Assembly (NCBI GenBank): GCA_010094025.1
Contig: ML991784.1
Location: 1-64,000 of the forward strand
DNA length: 64,000 bases
Direction of reading: 5' to 3'
Origin: Viridothelium virens
Taxonomy: Eukaryota > Ascomycota > Dothideomycetes > Trypetheliales > Trypetheliaceae
In this document: one piece after another, positions 20,032 to 31,113 of the stretch
How the letters are laid out: each line of letters begins with the position of its first letter
Position numbering within the stretch: position 1 is the first letter of the stretch
Translations under genes and position numbers: made by a program
The notes under the pieces: generated by a model
Told to the model about the DNA's origin: nothing
Database searches by the model: none
What the model saw: the letters and a program-made list of their open reading frames with translations, nothing else

Positions 20032-22345
20032 TCACCGAATCACAGTGTCACTCTCATCTACTCCATGCAAGCTCTCCAAGATCTTACTACCCCCAAGTAA
20101 CCCCTGTCTACTTCTCCCACCTATTTCTTTCGAACCCTTCGGCTCACACCACACTTCATGGAACTTGATGCTCGCATCGCTCGTGGCCACGACCACACAC
20201 CCCTCACTCCTCGTCCCCTTTCCCCAGATATCACCCTCCTTCCCCTTCCCCTTCCCCTTTCCTTTACCTTTCTCATCCCTCCCCTTCCCCTTCCCCTTCC
20301 CTTTCTTCCCCCCACTCCCCGCCGTCATCCCCGTCCCAGGCCCGCCCGGATACCCCACCACACACAACGCCCTGCACTCATCCCACCACGGCACCGCAAC
20401 CACCTGCTCACATCCGGGCCAGCGAAACACCGCCAACCTCACACTATGCTCCGGACAACTAGCAAATCCAAAGCTGGCGCAGATCTCCCGCCGAGTTGTC
20501 GCCCAGAGCAGGCCCGTCACCTGCGCCGCGCAGTCGATGCGCGCGAGCGTCGCGCCTGACCGCGTCTCGAAGAAGTGGATGCAGCGGTCGTTGGAGCCGC
20601 CCCCGGCTGCGAGCAGCGAGCTCGACCACGGCGCGAAGGCGAGCGCTTTGATGGCGGCTTGGAGACGGAAGGTGTGCGTTTGGAGGCCTGGGCGGAGGGC
20701 GAGGACGGCGCCGTGGCCGGGGATGAGGGTGCGGCGGGTGGGAGTGAGGCCGAAGGGTGGAGTGGTGGGGAGGCTGCTGCTGGTGGGATGATGATACGTG
20801 GAGAGCGGGCTCGAGGGGGTGGAGTCGGTTGAGCCGTCTGTCTTTTGGGAGTGGGGTGCTTGGTGGGATGCGAGGATCTTGCGGATTTCGAAGAGGCAGC
20901 AGGTGTTGTCGTTGCCGCCGGTGGCGAAGAGGTGGCCGGAGGCGGACCACGCAAGGCCGCAGATTTGCTGATCATGTACGGCGAGGCGAGCGATGAGATT
21001 CATGGCGCCGGGATAGCCGAATAGATTGCGGTCTCGCTCCGAGGGCCATTCGATTTTGTAGAGATAGACGTGCCCGACTTCATCGCCAACGAGGAGCTCT
21101 TCGTGGTTCACGAGAAGAGCAGGATCTCGTGCTGAAGGACCTTTGACTGGTATGTTATTGAATGCGACGCAGGAGACTGGGTGTGGTTGGTCAGAGTCAA
21201 ATCGGGGTTCATCGTCGAGCGGACTCCAAAGAGTGACACGTCCGTTGGCGCGTCCGATCGCGAGGATTGCCTGGCCTCCTTGAGTCGATGAGAAAGAGAG
21301 GGAGGTGATGTGTGCATGATGATTGGCGTTACTGTTAAGACCTGGTGGGGAATTGACGCCTTCGGACTCGGACCAGAGATAGACTTGGCTCCCGAGGCCT
21401 ACGGCGAGGCACTTCACAGTGGGAGAGTAGGAAAGTAGAGAGCAGTAATAGTCGTCACGGAGAGAGGGGGCATCAAGAACTGTATTATCTCTATCAGTAA
21501 GCTTAGGACAATTAGGCGATTGAGATACGTATCTGAACGGAATGATTGGAACTTGTCGCTGCGTTTTCCGAACACGGTTTGGACCTTTGGAGGATCTTGT
21601 GTCAGCGAGTACTAGTTACTGCGAGACTCCGGTACGAACAGTTTCCGACGTCTTCTTTAGTCCATTGGCTATCCCGCCAGATCGGCTGCACATAATCTGG
21701 ACGGTAGGCTTGAGGGCTACCAACGGGTGAGGCCGATGATGAAGGTGAGCTAGAGGACAGAGGAGGGCTCGAAGGCGGACTCAGAATTTTACTGTCTCTA
21801 TCAACGTCAAGCGCCAAAGCAAGCCGCCTCTCATGCGCGTCCAGGTCAGCCGTGGCATCGGTTCCAGATAGAAATTGGGAAGAATATAGCGGAGCGTTTG
21901 TTCCACTTGCTAAACGCCCGCCGCGCCCATCTAAGACTCCAGTGGGATGATCGGAAGCAGCGCTACTCCCTCCTACATTCCAAATAGTTCCTTGGCTTAT
22001 AATTCGTTGGCCAGTTCCTTGATGCAATCGGTTGAACCCTATCGTGCTTGGAAGAGTGGGGAGGCCGGCGGGTACTGAGTGACGCTGTGTTCGAAGTTGC
22101 CGGTGTTGCTCTGTCACTAACGGTACATTGCGAACAGGAGGAGTGAATGGGTCCCGGCCAACGTTCTGTCTGTAGAGGATTTTTTCGTTATCGTTAAGCT
22201 CAAATAGTCGCTTGCTTAGGTGTAGACTGTTTCGAGCGTCTGTTGGGGATCTGCGACCCGGGATGAAACGATCCGAATACTGACGGACTAATGATGATGC
22301 TGTTGAGCGTGTCCAGTGGCCATCAAAATCATCTTCCGGTAGCAT
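20032..22345 (-). CDS. ama1: AMA1-type meiosis-specific APC/C activator (Cdc20/Cdh1 family WD40)
   Basis: A Cdc20-family activator recruits substrates to the anaphase-promoting complex; AMA1 acts in meiosis. The N-terminal exon has the C-box DRFIPGR, then SLHLSKRLFELNDNEKILYRQNVGRDPF. The next part reads TQRQVPIIPF, then LDAPSLRDDYYCSLLSYSPTVKCLAVGLG, which starts the WD40 propeller (SQVYLWSES, GRVTLWSP, SGHLFATGGND, SSLLAAGGGSNDR). The protein ends in the family's Ile-Arg tail (TVIR). A Gly-Lys/Glu-rich insert lies in a late loop. The first in-frame ATG is at about 22345; the frame is open to about 22500 without an ATG, so an upstream exon is possible. The splice between about 21,600 and 21,470 is not resolved: the obvious GTATCT donor and ATACAG acceptor do not keep phase. 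It is divergent from BET4. Confidence 0.85.
20230..20312. repeat. Homopyrimidine tract (CCTTCC-type) inside ama1
   Basis: The plus strand is almost pure C/T, with repeats of CCCCTTCC and CCTTTCC. On the coding (minus) strand it reads GGGAAGG-type codons and gives a GKGKGK/GKGKE low-complexity insert in a WD40 loop. Such mirror purine tracts can vary in length and adopt unusual DNA structure. Confidence 0.7.
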
Positions 22346-22909
22346 TCCTCCAATGATATTGTCAAACAATCCACCACGCCCGACCGTTCGTCGCCGCTGG
22401 GTTGTTTCGATACGTGCTTCAGATGGGCCCACTTCTGCATAGGCTTCAAGAACACACCGGCGCACACGACGCAAGTAACAATGATGCCGAGCAGAAATAC
22501 CCCTAGCAGGATACGGAGCAACGCCCGACGGTTCTCAGGTGATGCAACAGCCATCAGAGACCCATCGAGAGCAGGACGAGCGGGCTTCACCAATTGTGAT
22601 GGAGAATCGTTTAGTTTTGAGAGCGATGAGTGACGAACCTGTTGGGTTAGTAATATCGCACTGAGATCTGAAAAAGAGAAGATATGTAGGGAGCGACAAG
22701 GAACCTTCATGCATGCTGAGATGGGACATCTTCACTGGTGAGCCTAAAAGCATCCGCAAAAGGCAACAGCCACTCGAAGCATCGGACCGTCACGCTTACT
22801 TCGACACCTACACCAACGGGTATTTCGCCAAGCATCATCGCGACCGCTGCTTTTGATAACTTCGGTTGAAAAGATTGATCGTTGGATCTCCATACGAAGC
22901 GTTGCGGAG
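22346..22909. promoter_or_regulatory. Divergent upstream region of ama1 and BET4
   Basis: This region lies between the two divergent starts and should hold both promoters and 5' UTRs. A minus-strand frame here (about 22288-22710) would encode a hydrophobic stretch but overlaps the ama1 frame and has no family match. No TATA box was recognised. Confidence 0.4.
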
Positions 22910-22918
22910 ATGGCAAGT
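22910..22918 (+). other. 9-base coding micro-exon of BET4
   Basis: ATGGCAAGT is followed at once by GTGAGC. A branch-like GCTGAC and an AACAG acceptor follow 53 bases later. Only this junction keeps frame and gives MAS-HGVSR, as in fungal homologues. Reading through instead soon meets a stop. Confidence 0.75.
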
Positions 22919-24113
22919 GTGAGCGAGGAAATCGCCGGCTTCTTGAAGGTGTTGCTGACGCGTCGGAACAGCACGGTGTATCACGACCAGCAGTAGCAGC
23001 CGTAAAGTCTGAGCAGGCGCGTCGCCAAGAGCTGGCAGAGATCGAGAAGTACAAGAGCCTATCGGAACTCGTCAATAAAAAGGTAGAGGTTCTTGTACAT
23101 CTTGCAAGACAATTAATGATGGTTGACCGAGTGTGTAGAAAGCGGAGAATGATCTCTCTCTGGATGCGCTCGACCTCACAACAAAACTAGTCTCGCTGAA
23201 TCCAGAATACTATACGCTATGGAATTATCGACGTCTGATACTGCTACGGCTGTTTGAGCAGGAACAAGGAAACGGAGGGTCTACAGGATCTGAAGCGACG
23301 GATGCTCTTTCGCCCCGTCAACAAGTAGTGGAAGAACTCATCACCGCAGATCTCCAGTTTCTAATTCCTTTATTTTTCAAGAACCCAAAATGCTATTGGC
23401 TCTGGAATCATAGGGATTGGCTTCTCCAACAAGCTCAAGCCCAATTACCTCCGGTGACTGCCCTCAAACTATGGCAGGGCGAACTCAGCTTAGTTGGCAA
23501 GATGCTGAGCCTTGATAGCCGCAATTTTCACGGTTGGGGCTATCGGCGGACCGTTATTGCCAAATTAGAGCAGCTTCAAGATACGAATATGGCTGAATCG
23601 GAGTTCGAGTACACCACGAAAGTCATTAAAGCTAGCCTGTCCAATTTCTCGGCCTGGCATTATCGTGGCAACCTTATTCCACGCTTATTGGACAGCTGTC
23701 AGGCAGATAGTACAACTCGCCGCAAAAGGCTGAACGATGAATTCAAGTTCATCGAGCAAGCACTGTGGACGGATCCCTATGACCAATCTCTGTGGGGTTA
23801 CCACCAGCTCTTAATTCTGAATATTGTGCCTACGGCGGGGCGGCAGTCATTCGTATCGGATCTAACAAATTCCGAACGTCTTGATCTACTCGAACGTGAA
23901 TTCAAGGGCACACGGGACTTGTTGGAAGGCGCTGAGAAGTGCAAATGGATTTACCAAGCTCTTCTCCAGTACGCCGAACTGTATCTTGAGCTCGATGCCA
24001 GCAATCGATTGTTTACCACACAAGACCTACGACATTGGCTTGACCAGTTGAAGGAGTTGGATACTCTACGCACGGGCAGATGGAATGACCTGGAAAAGAA
24101 GCTCAATTTATAA
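22910..24113 (+). CDS. BET4: Rab geranylgeranyltransferase alpha subunit
   Basis: This is the alpha subunit of the type II protein prenyltransferase that adds geranylgeranyl groups to Rab/Ypt GTPases bound to their escort protein. The gene begins with a 9-base micro-exon (22910-22918, M-A-S), then a 53-base intron (GTGAGC...AACAG). Exon 2 is 22972-23082, the second intron is 23083-23138, and exon 3 runs 23139-24113. The joined N-terminus MASHGVSRP and EIEKYKSLSELVNKK fits the family. Five prenyltransferase alpha repeats are visible: YYTLWNYRR, CYWLWNHRDWLL, NFHGWGYRR, NFSAWHYRGNLI and QSLWGYHQLLI. The length of about 361 aa matches fungal Bet4. It acts in the cytosol. Confidence 0.92.
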
Positions 24114-24294
24114 TCAAAAAAAGTCTACGGTCTATCATTCTATGTTATGCCGCCTTCGGACAACTTGGTAAGGTGGACTCACCCATTACCAGAACGAAAG
24201 GGTTTTTCAGCAAACGGCCTTCTTAGCAGCAAACTCGTTGACAACACCTGTTGCGCCACCGCTCCATTTTCCGACTGAGTTTCTCCGAAAGCCT

Positions 24295-25977
24295 TCACGT
24301 CTGCCACCGCAACATGTAGATGGAATGTTTGCGGAAGATGAACGGTCCTTTTCCGTCCCATCTGCTTTCGTCGACTTTTACCTCTGTCTTCTCTTGGGTA
24401 TTGCCCACTTTGGGGCTCTCACCAGTGACGTGGTAAATCTGGACATCTCCAGCAGTAACGCCTTCCAATGGTGTCTCAAAGTCTCTACTGTCGTGAATGT
24501 TCACAACAACCATGCTCACTATTTTGTCTTCGTTGATTGTTGCACTCACATCCAAGAAAGGCGTAGCAACCGTCCCACGGATCCATTCAGGCTGAGTCGG
24601 GCCCTCATACTCAGGACAACGGACATTGACCGCCAGAAGATGGCCTCGCATATATCTGCTGAACAGGCACAGCGGCCACCACGTCGTTTGCTTGACAAGA
24701 CCTTCGGCAGTAGTTAGAAGCGGCGCAATGACGTTGACGTTTTGCGCGATGGTGGCCATTCCAATATACTTCGATTGACGCACGAGGACGTTCAACCAGA
24801 CACCGACTGCGAGAGCATCAGAAAGGGTGTACCTTTCTTCAGCACCCTGCTCACCTAGATATTATTAGTCCAGATCTTGTCGCGCAGCTCAGTGATAATC
24901 TACCTGGAGCCCTGTCCGGCATCCACACATTCCATTCATCAAAACATATTGTCTGTCTCGGTATCGTATGCGGCACGCCGTTCTCAATTCTTGCCAAGTC
25001 AATGAACCCGGCCGCCATCTCGATTGCCCTCTCAGCCGATAAGGGTGCTGTTACGTTTGGAAAGTGCTCCTCCGATCCCGTATATATATGGATACTGTGC
25101 ATCGCAATCAAGCTGGCCGTCGTACTTCCCCCAAGGTCGTGCAAACTCCACCTTACACATTCCTTCAGCACATACACATCCCAGCTCGAATACCCCGTCT
25201 CTCCACACAATACCAGCTCTATACTCGGATCCAACAGCTTCAGCGCCTTCGCCCACTGATACGCTTTCGTCGCATACGCCTCCTTGCTCATCTGCTCCAC
25301 CTGCCACGGGCCCCAGACCTCATTCCCCAACGCCCAGTACTTGACCCCCCATGGCTTCTCCCGCCCGTTCTGTCTCCGAAGATTCGCATAATACGTGTTC
25401 TGATCGGAATTGCAGTATTCGAGCCACGCCAACGCCTCATCTAGCGTCCCCGTCCCAAAGTTCAGACATAGGAATGGTTGTGCGCCGACCTTCTCGCACC
25501 AGAGCATGAATTCATCCGTACCGAAGGCGTTGGACTCGTACCCGGCCCATGCGAGAGACGGTCGTGAGGGACGCGAAGAGCGCGGGCCGATTCCGTCTTG
25601 CCAGTGGTAGGTGGCGGTGAAATTACCGCCGGGGTAGCGGATTACGGGGACGGAGAGCTCGCGGAGGGCGGAGATGACGTCGGTGCGGAAGCCGTGGGAG
25701 TCGGAAAGGTGAGAGTCTGGGTCGTAGATGCCCTTCACTGTTGATCAGTAGGGGCTGGAAAAGCCGAGGAAACGGGCGATGACGGACACCGTAGATGCAG
25801 CGGCCCATATGTCTGGGAAGCAGGTGAGTACTGTGAGCACTTGCGGACAGAAACTACTTCAGCATCATACTCTGTGAAGCCGCCATAAATATTGTCGTTG
25901 ATCTTGTTTAATTTGTTTACTGCATTGATATAGATGTATGGCTGCTGCTCCTCCGTCAACTTCGTGAAGGAAGTCAT
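24295..25977 (-). CDS. abfC: Intracellular alpha-L-arabinofuranosidase, GH51
   Basis: This enzyme hydrolyses terminal alpha-L-arabinofuranosyl residues from arabino-oligosaccharides. Four exons run from the ATG at 25977 to the stop at 24295. The small second exon encodes HMGRCIYG. Homology supports the GGT|GTCCGT donor with a GTGAAG acceptor, giving CIYGGIYDPDS. The TIM-barrel motifs are RYPGGNFTATYHW, FGTDEF and LGNEVWGPWQ, whose Glu is the acid/base. The nucleophile Glu is in CFDEWNVW. The C-terminal beta-domain ends KHSIYMLRWQT. No signal peptide is seen, which agrees with the intracellular AbfC branch and its length near 500 aa. It shares a 566-base upstream region with a divergent sugar transporter, which suggests joint use of arabinose-containing sugars. 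Confidence 0.92.
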
Positions 25978-26543
25978 ATTCACTGTCTGATATTCTGAAA
26001 AATGGCAGACGCCGACATCAAGCTATTAATACCTGAATTCACGAACCCCGTCAACAATTTATTTCGCTTTCAACGCTTAGCAAAAATTACTGTCCATCAC
26101 GTGTAGCGGGGTGTAGAGGGGCATCTTCAGTTCCCTGACTCGAAATGATTGGTGGAGAAACTTCATTTTTCCAGTCCGCCTTGCCATGCGACGAGCTCAA
26201 TTTCTTCCCAAAATCAAATCTAACCCAAATCGCATCTAATTGCTTTTTGTAGTCCGCGGCCTCGGCTCTGCCGACCCTGTTTCTCGATCTGCCAACGATA
26301 ATGATTGGCGAAAAGGTGGCGCCAACGCCCAGGAACTCCCCAGACATGGAGCTTGACGAGGGTCATTGCCGATTTAGTTCCCCGCATGGAGATTGTCCGT
26401 GGAGAGAAAAAGTGCTTGGTGCAGGGACGGCACATGGCATGTGGATCCTATAAGATGGGCATAGAGCTTTTGGCAAATCTCGTTCAATCTCGTCTTTGCT
26501 GTTGCTTTCACTGAGTGGCAAGGGAGAAAGAATTCAAGTCAAG
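25978..26543. promoter_or_regulatory. Bidirectional promoter region, abfC / sugar transporter
   Basis: This divergent spacer of 566 bases separates the two starts. It contains GCGGGG at 26106-26111 and CCCCGC at 26380-26385, both fitting the short CreA/Mig1-type SYGGRG carbon-repression site. On the transporter side a CTATAAGA box lies at 26448-26455. The motif matches are short and could be chance. Confidence 0.4.
26449..26454 (+). promoter_or_regulatory. TATA-like box of the sugar transporter
   Basis: TATAAG lies about 90 bases before the ATG at 26544 and is followed by a T/C-rich stretch, a common fungal arrangement near transcription starts. Confidence 0.4.
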
Positions 26544-28339
26544 ATGCCTCAATTGCCCCCAAAATGGTACCAGGTGAGTCGATAGACCGATGGATAGATT
26601 GATATGCGTTAACAATGATACTCTCTAGTTTCTGGTTTCCATGTTTGCCTCTCTTGGATCCATCCTTTACGGTTACGATCTTGGTGTCATTGCTGGAGCC
26701 ATCGCATCCAACAATTTTGTCGCCAAGTTTAATGCTTCCGACAATGAGACGTGAGCTGGCTTTTCAGAAACTGGAACCTCTGAATCCCAAGAAACTAATT
26801 TTGGCAGTGGCGCTGTTGTTTCCGTCTTCACTGGTGGTGCCTTCTTTGGCGCTGCATTCGCTGGTCCCGTTGGTGATTGGCTCGGACGAAGATGGACAAT
26901 CATGATGGGTGCGATCATCTTCTGTCTTGGAGGTGGACTTCAGACCGGCGCTCAAAATCTTGGATACCTTTATGCAGGTCGCGCGATTGCCGGACTTGGG
27001 TAAGCAAGACTGTACAGAAGTTCTTTGAAAAATCCGCGAGAACTCATCACGATATTCAGTGTCGGATTTTTGACTATGATCGTTCCGCTGTACCAGGCTG
27101 AGCTGGCACATCCCAGTATACGTGGTCGCGTAACTGCCCTACAGCAATTCATGCTTGGTGTTGGTGCGTTGGTTGCATCTTGGGTCGCCTTCGGCGCTTG
27201 GGATTTCCCCGACAGCAGCAGCAAGCAATGGCGCCTTCCTCTCGGTATCCAGATTATCCCTGCTGGTATCTTGGCGCTTTTGATTTTGCTCTTCCCTGAA
27301 TCGCCTCGTTGGTTGATTGACCACGGTCGTCCCGAAGAAGGTCTCCGTACGTTGGCCCGGCTACATGCTCATGGTGACGAATATGACCCATGGGTCAAGG
27401 CCGAGTTTGAGCAAATTCAGGACATGATCACGTTCGAGCATGAGCATGAAGCTAAGTCGTACAAGGAATTATTCACGAATAGGTCGAGTTTCCGGAGACT
27501 TTTTTTGGCTTGCTCGATTCAGGCCAGTGTACAGATGACAGGTGTTAGCGCAATCCAGTACTATTCCGTGACCATCTTCAAACAAATTGGGATCAGTGGA
27601 GACAACACGCTCAAGTACCAGGCAATCAGGTGAGCCGAATCGATTGCACATCATCTCCGAAGCTTACTGATAATATCACAGTTCCGTCATTGCTCTCATT
27701 GCACAATTCATCTGCATGCTCCTGATCGATACGACAGGGCGTCGGTGGGCGATGATCGGAGGCAACCTCGGCAACTGCCTATTCTTCATCCTCGCCACAA
27801 TTCTCTTAGCTCTCTTCCCTCCCGGAGCCTCAAAGAACAGTGGCGCCTCATGGGGCTTCATCGTAATGACATGGCTGTATAATTTCAGCTTCAGTGCCAC
27901 CAATGGTCCACTCTCTTGGATCATTCCGGCTGAAATATTTGACACAAGAACCCGTTCAAAAGGTGTCAGTATCGCCACAATGACGAGTTTTGGATTCAAT
28001 ACAATGATTGGGCAAGTTACGCCAATTGCCTTGGCGCACATTGGATACAGATACTACTTCCTATTTTGCGTAAGTCTAACGGAGTTGTCCATGTGCAGTT
28101 GAATCCAAGCTGAAAAAATTTCCTAGATCTGCAACTTTACGAACGCGTTGTTCTTTTGGGCGATTCTGCCCGAAACCGCCAAGCGCCCGCTTGAGGAGAT
28201 GAATTATCTTTTCACGAATGCTCCATATTTTGTGCCGGGAATGAAGAAGACCGACTTCGAGACTCATGATCTTGAGAGGCGCGTAGAGGAAGTGGAGAGA
28301 AAGGGCAGTGTCAGCCATCATGAGGTTGAAATCAAGTAA
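26544..28339 (+). CDS. MFS sugar porter (hexose/pentose transporter)
   Basis: A 12-helix plasma-membrane sugar transporter of the major facilitator sugar-porter family. The first exon, MPQLPPKWYQ, ends at 26573. The next exons, with introns of about 55-63 bases, give FASLGSILYGYDLGVIAGAI and the GRR signature of loop 2-3 (GDWLGRRWTI). After these come GRAIAGLGVGFLTMIVPLYQAE, PESPRWL, the QMTGVSAIQYYS stretch of helix 7, DTTGRRW and PETAKRPLEEM. All hallmark motifs of the family are present. It is divergent from the GH51 arabinofuranosidase, so uptake of arabinose or arabino-oligosaccharide products is a reasonable guess; substrate specificity cannot be read from sequence. The C-terminal tail is acidic and basic mixed (RRVEEVERKGS). 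Confidence 0.9.
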
Positions 28340-28855
28340 ACATTAGCTTAGTAATCGAGGCAATTGGGTAGACCTTTTGGAGCTTTTGCTCCGTATACTT
28401 AATACAACGAGTATCTTGCCAAAGCCACTCTGTCTGGCAAAAGACGCGGATTGAATGTCGAGTCAACATATTGAAATATAATCCTCATGCCCGTATTGCT
28501 AAGAACGGTTACGTCTCTACGGCGGCCAGAGGTTGGCAGAGCTAGCGACGAGTAGAAACTGCAATCTAATCCATGAGTATATATTCAGGAGCCAGCAGTA
28601 GAATTTCATGTCGTTAAAGTAGTTGAGACACGTCGACGTCGTAGTCAACAGCTGACATTGTGGCGCGTGTGGATAGCAACCACGATCGGAAAATCTCCAA
28701 CCGAAGCTCCGACAAAGCCGCACTCGGCAAGCCAGCCAATCGCTACCCGCCCACACAGAGTCGCACACTAACAACCTCAAGCACCACGATACCTCCATCC
28801 TTCCTAACCAGCAAAACTTCTTCAGCCGGCCACCTCCACCCCTCATTCCGGCAAG
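28340..28855. promoter_or_regulatory. Intergenic region with the eS6 promoter
   Basis: This 516-base gap holds the transporter 3' end and the upstream region of ribosomal protein eS6. The last 120 bases are rich in C and A words (CACACAGAG, CCTCAAGCACC, CTCCATCC), as in many fungal ribosomal-protein leaders. No gene was seen. Confidence 0.4.
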
Positions 28856-29730
28856 ATGAAGCTCAACATTTCCTACCCTGCCAATGGCTCGCAAAAACTT
28901 ATCGAGGTCGAAGACGAGCGCAAACTCCGCGTGTTCATGGACCGTCGCATGGGTGCAGAAGTGCCCGGCGACAGCGTGGGCGACGAATTCAAGGGCTACA
29001 TCTTCCGCATCACGGGTGGCAACGACAAGCAGGGCTTTCCCATGAAGCAGGGTGTCATGCATGCGACGAGAGTGCGTCTCTTGCTCTCAGGTGGCCACAG
29101 CTGCTACCGGCCACGACGCACGGGTGAGCGCAAGAGGAAGAGTGTGCGAGGGTGCATCGTTGGCATGGATCTGGCAGTCCTGGCACTCAGTATCGTGAAA
29201 CAGGGCGATGAGGATGTTCCGGGCCTCACAGATGTGGTGCTCCCAAAACGGTTGGGACCGAAGAGGGCGACCAAGATTCGGAAGTTCTTTGGGCTCAGCA
29301 AGGAAGACGATGTGAGTACACCCCGCTGCTGGCGGTGGCTCGATGTCATCTCTTCGCCAGCTTCGATGGCTTTATGCGATTGAGCTGAGACTGATGCCAT
29401 TGGGTTTGACTAGGTTCGGAAATTCGTGATCCGTCGTGAAGTTCAGCCAAAGAAGGAGGGCGCGAAGCCCTACACCAAAGCTCCCAAGATTCAGCGTCTG
29501 GTGACTCCTCAGCGTCTACAACATAAACGTCATAGGCTCGCCCTCAAGCGTCGACGTGCGGAGGCTTCCAAGGATGCAGCAGTATGTCAACAAACACCAT
29601 TCTTTTGATCCTTCCATACTAATGTGTGCCATAGAATGAGTACGCTCAGATCTTGCACAAGCGTGTCGGCGAAGAGAAAGCCAAGCAAGCCGAGATGCGT
29701 AAGCGTCGTGCTTCCTCGATGAGGAAGTAG
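28856..29730 (+). CDS. rps6: 40S ribosomal protein eS6
   Basis: This is a core protein of the small ribosomal subunit and a target of TOR/S6-kinase signalling. Three exons (28856-29311, 29414-29581, 29635-29730) encode 239 aa, the normal length. The sequence begins [20 protein letters not shown], contains [27 protein letters not shown] and [22 protein letters not shown], and ends [12 protein letters not shown]. The Ser-rich tail RRRASS is the S6-kinase site. Introns of 102 and 53 bases have standard GTGAGT and GTATGT donors. Confidence 0.97.
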
Positions 29731-30092
29731 ATGCACGGGGCGGGGAGAGCAGTACTTTTGGGAGAAGACTTAAGAAAAAGCATGAACACCCGAAGAAGGT
29801 ACTGTGCACTGTCTATGCGGCCGGTGGTGGACAGCGCTTTGCTACAGTCATTCGGTAGGGCAGATGGCGAAATTTGATGGAAACTTTTCAATTGCATGGG
29901 ATGGTCTGAAGTTATTTGTAGCTAGTCTATGTCAGAAATAGACCGGCCAATGATACACTACCTATGCTTTACTGTGTTTTTCTTCATCCGATCTTCCCAA
30001 GAACGATGAGTGCCAGTCATTACAGACTTTGATCTCAACATTTTTGGGCCAGAACCACGAACATGCCATGTGGAAGAGCTTCACCAACAACG
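29731..30092. other. 3' intergenic region between convergent eS6 and TSC13
   Basis: This 362-base spacer holds both 3' ends. No gene or repeat was recognised. Confidence 0.5.
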
Positions 30093-31113
30093 TCAACAAA
30101 TTCCTGGTAGCATGGTGTACCTCTTCTTCTTATACTTTTCCGGAAAATCCTTTCTGAGCCTACTTTCCTTCTTCCGCGCCCACAACACCATCTGTATGAT
30201 CGCAACTCCCATGAACACTAAAGTGCTCCAGCTTCGATTGACTATCGCAATCGCCACCCACGCCAATATCTCAAACATGTAATTTGGACATGTCACCAGA
30301 TTGAATCCCAAACCCTGTGGTATGCCTCTCTCAGTGCCTCCAGAGCTACGTAGTTTCCGCAAGCACAGATGTGCATTAAGGTTACCTAGCTCACCAATGA
30401 AGTACAGTGCAATTGCAGGATATGTGAGGGCAGGATTTGAGGGGGCGGCAGTGGCAGATGTGGGGGAGTATGTGACATAAGCAATGAGAAGGCCTGCCAA
30501 AAACCAATAGTGTCCAGAATTCTTGAATAGGTTGAAGAGAGGCATGCTCGCATTGGAGAAGCGGTGGAGGAAGAGAGTCTCGAGCTCGCGTTTGAGGAAA
30601 TGCACCGTGATCATGAGGAGAGAGATGGTTTGAAGCGAGGAAGGCGCACGCAAACCGTCATGGTAGATGTACGGACGGAGGAGATAAACTAAGGGGTGGA
30701 AGAGGAGGGGTCCGAGGTATTCGACAACGAAGACGGTTTGCCAGGAGATTTGGGGTCCTGCAATCAATGCGTTAGAAAGGCACCAATGGTCGTGAGCCAT
30801 AACATACCGAGGTCCTTGACGAAAATTGTGCCATGGCTGAGCAGACTGGTCTGATGGAGAAGAAGGTCCCTTGAGCTCGGCACAGGCAGCTTTCCGCCAC
30901 TATCAGTGGTAATTCGCAAGCGGTAGACGCTATAATTGGACTGCGCCGCAATCTTCTCATATAATTTGGCGGTATTGTCAGTTGGTTCGAGTCTGATGCT
31001 TTCGGGTAGTCCTCGAATAGGTCTGCCTGATCCGCAGTCAGGCTTAATAGGCTTGGAGAGACAATCAGGGGACTGCAATTACCACGAGGCTTAACTTGGA
31101 GCGTGATTGACAT
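30093..31113 (-). CDS. TSC13: Very-long-chain enoyl-CoA reductase (TSC13)
   Basis: This ER enzyme reduces the trans-2,3 double bond in the last step of fatty-acid elongation, for sphingolipid very-long-chain fatty acids. Three exons (31113-31083, 31026-30808, 30757-30093) encode about 304 aa. Splicing gives MSITLQVKPRGRPIRGLPES, a ubiquitin-like N-terminal domain with YSVYRLRITTDSGGK, then DLGPQISWQTVFVVEYLGPLLFHP. The steroid-reductase domain shows HFLKRELETLFLHRFS, FKNSGHYWFLAG, GELGNLNAHLCLRKLRSSGG, the NADPH-site-like NLVTCPNYMFEILAW and a C-terminal KYKKKRYTMLPGI. Several membrane helices are clear. The stop is shared with no other gene; eS6 converges on it. Confidence 0.93.

Noticed and set aside
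20045-20791. 248-codon plus-strand frame over the 3' half of ama1
   Set aside because: It is antisense to the WD40 coding sequence, low-complexity and Pro/Ser-rich because of the pyrimidine tract. It is a shadow of the real gene.
22288-22710. Minus-strand frame with a transmembrane-like stretch (LLRILLGVFLLGIIVTCVV)
   Set aside because: It overlaps the ama1 N-terminal frame, ends without a domain and has no family match. It is probably chance, although an upstream ama1 exon in this area is not excluded.
24238-24717. 159-codon plus-strand frame over the abfC 3' end
   Set aside because: It is antisense to the conserved GH51 C-terminal domain and has no own motif.
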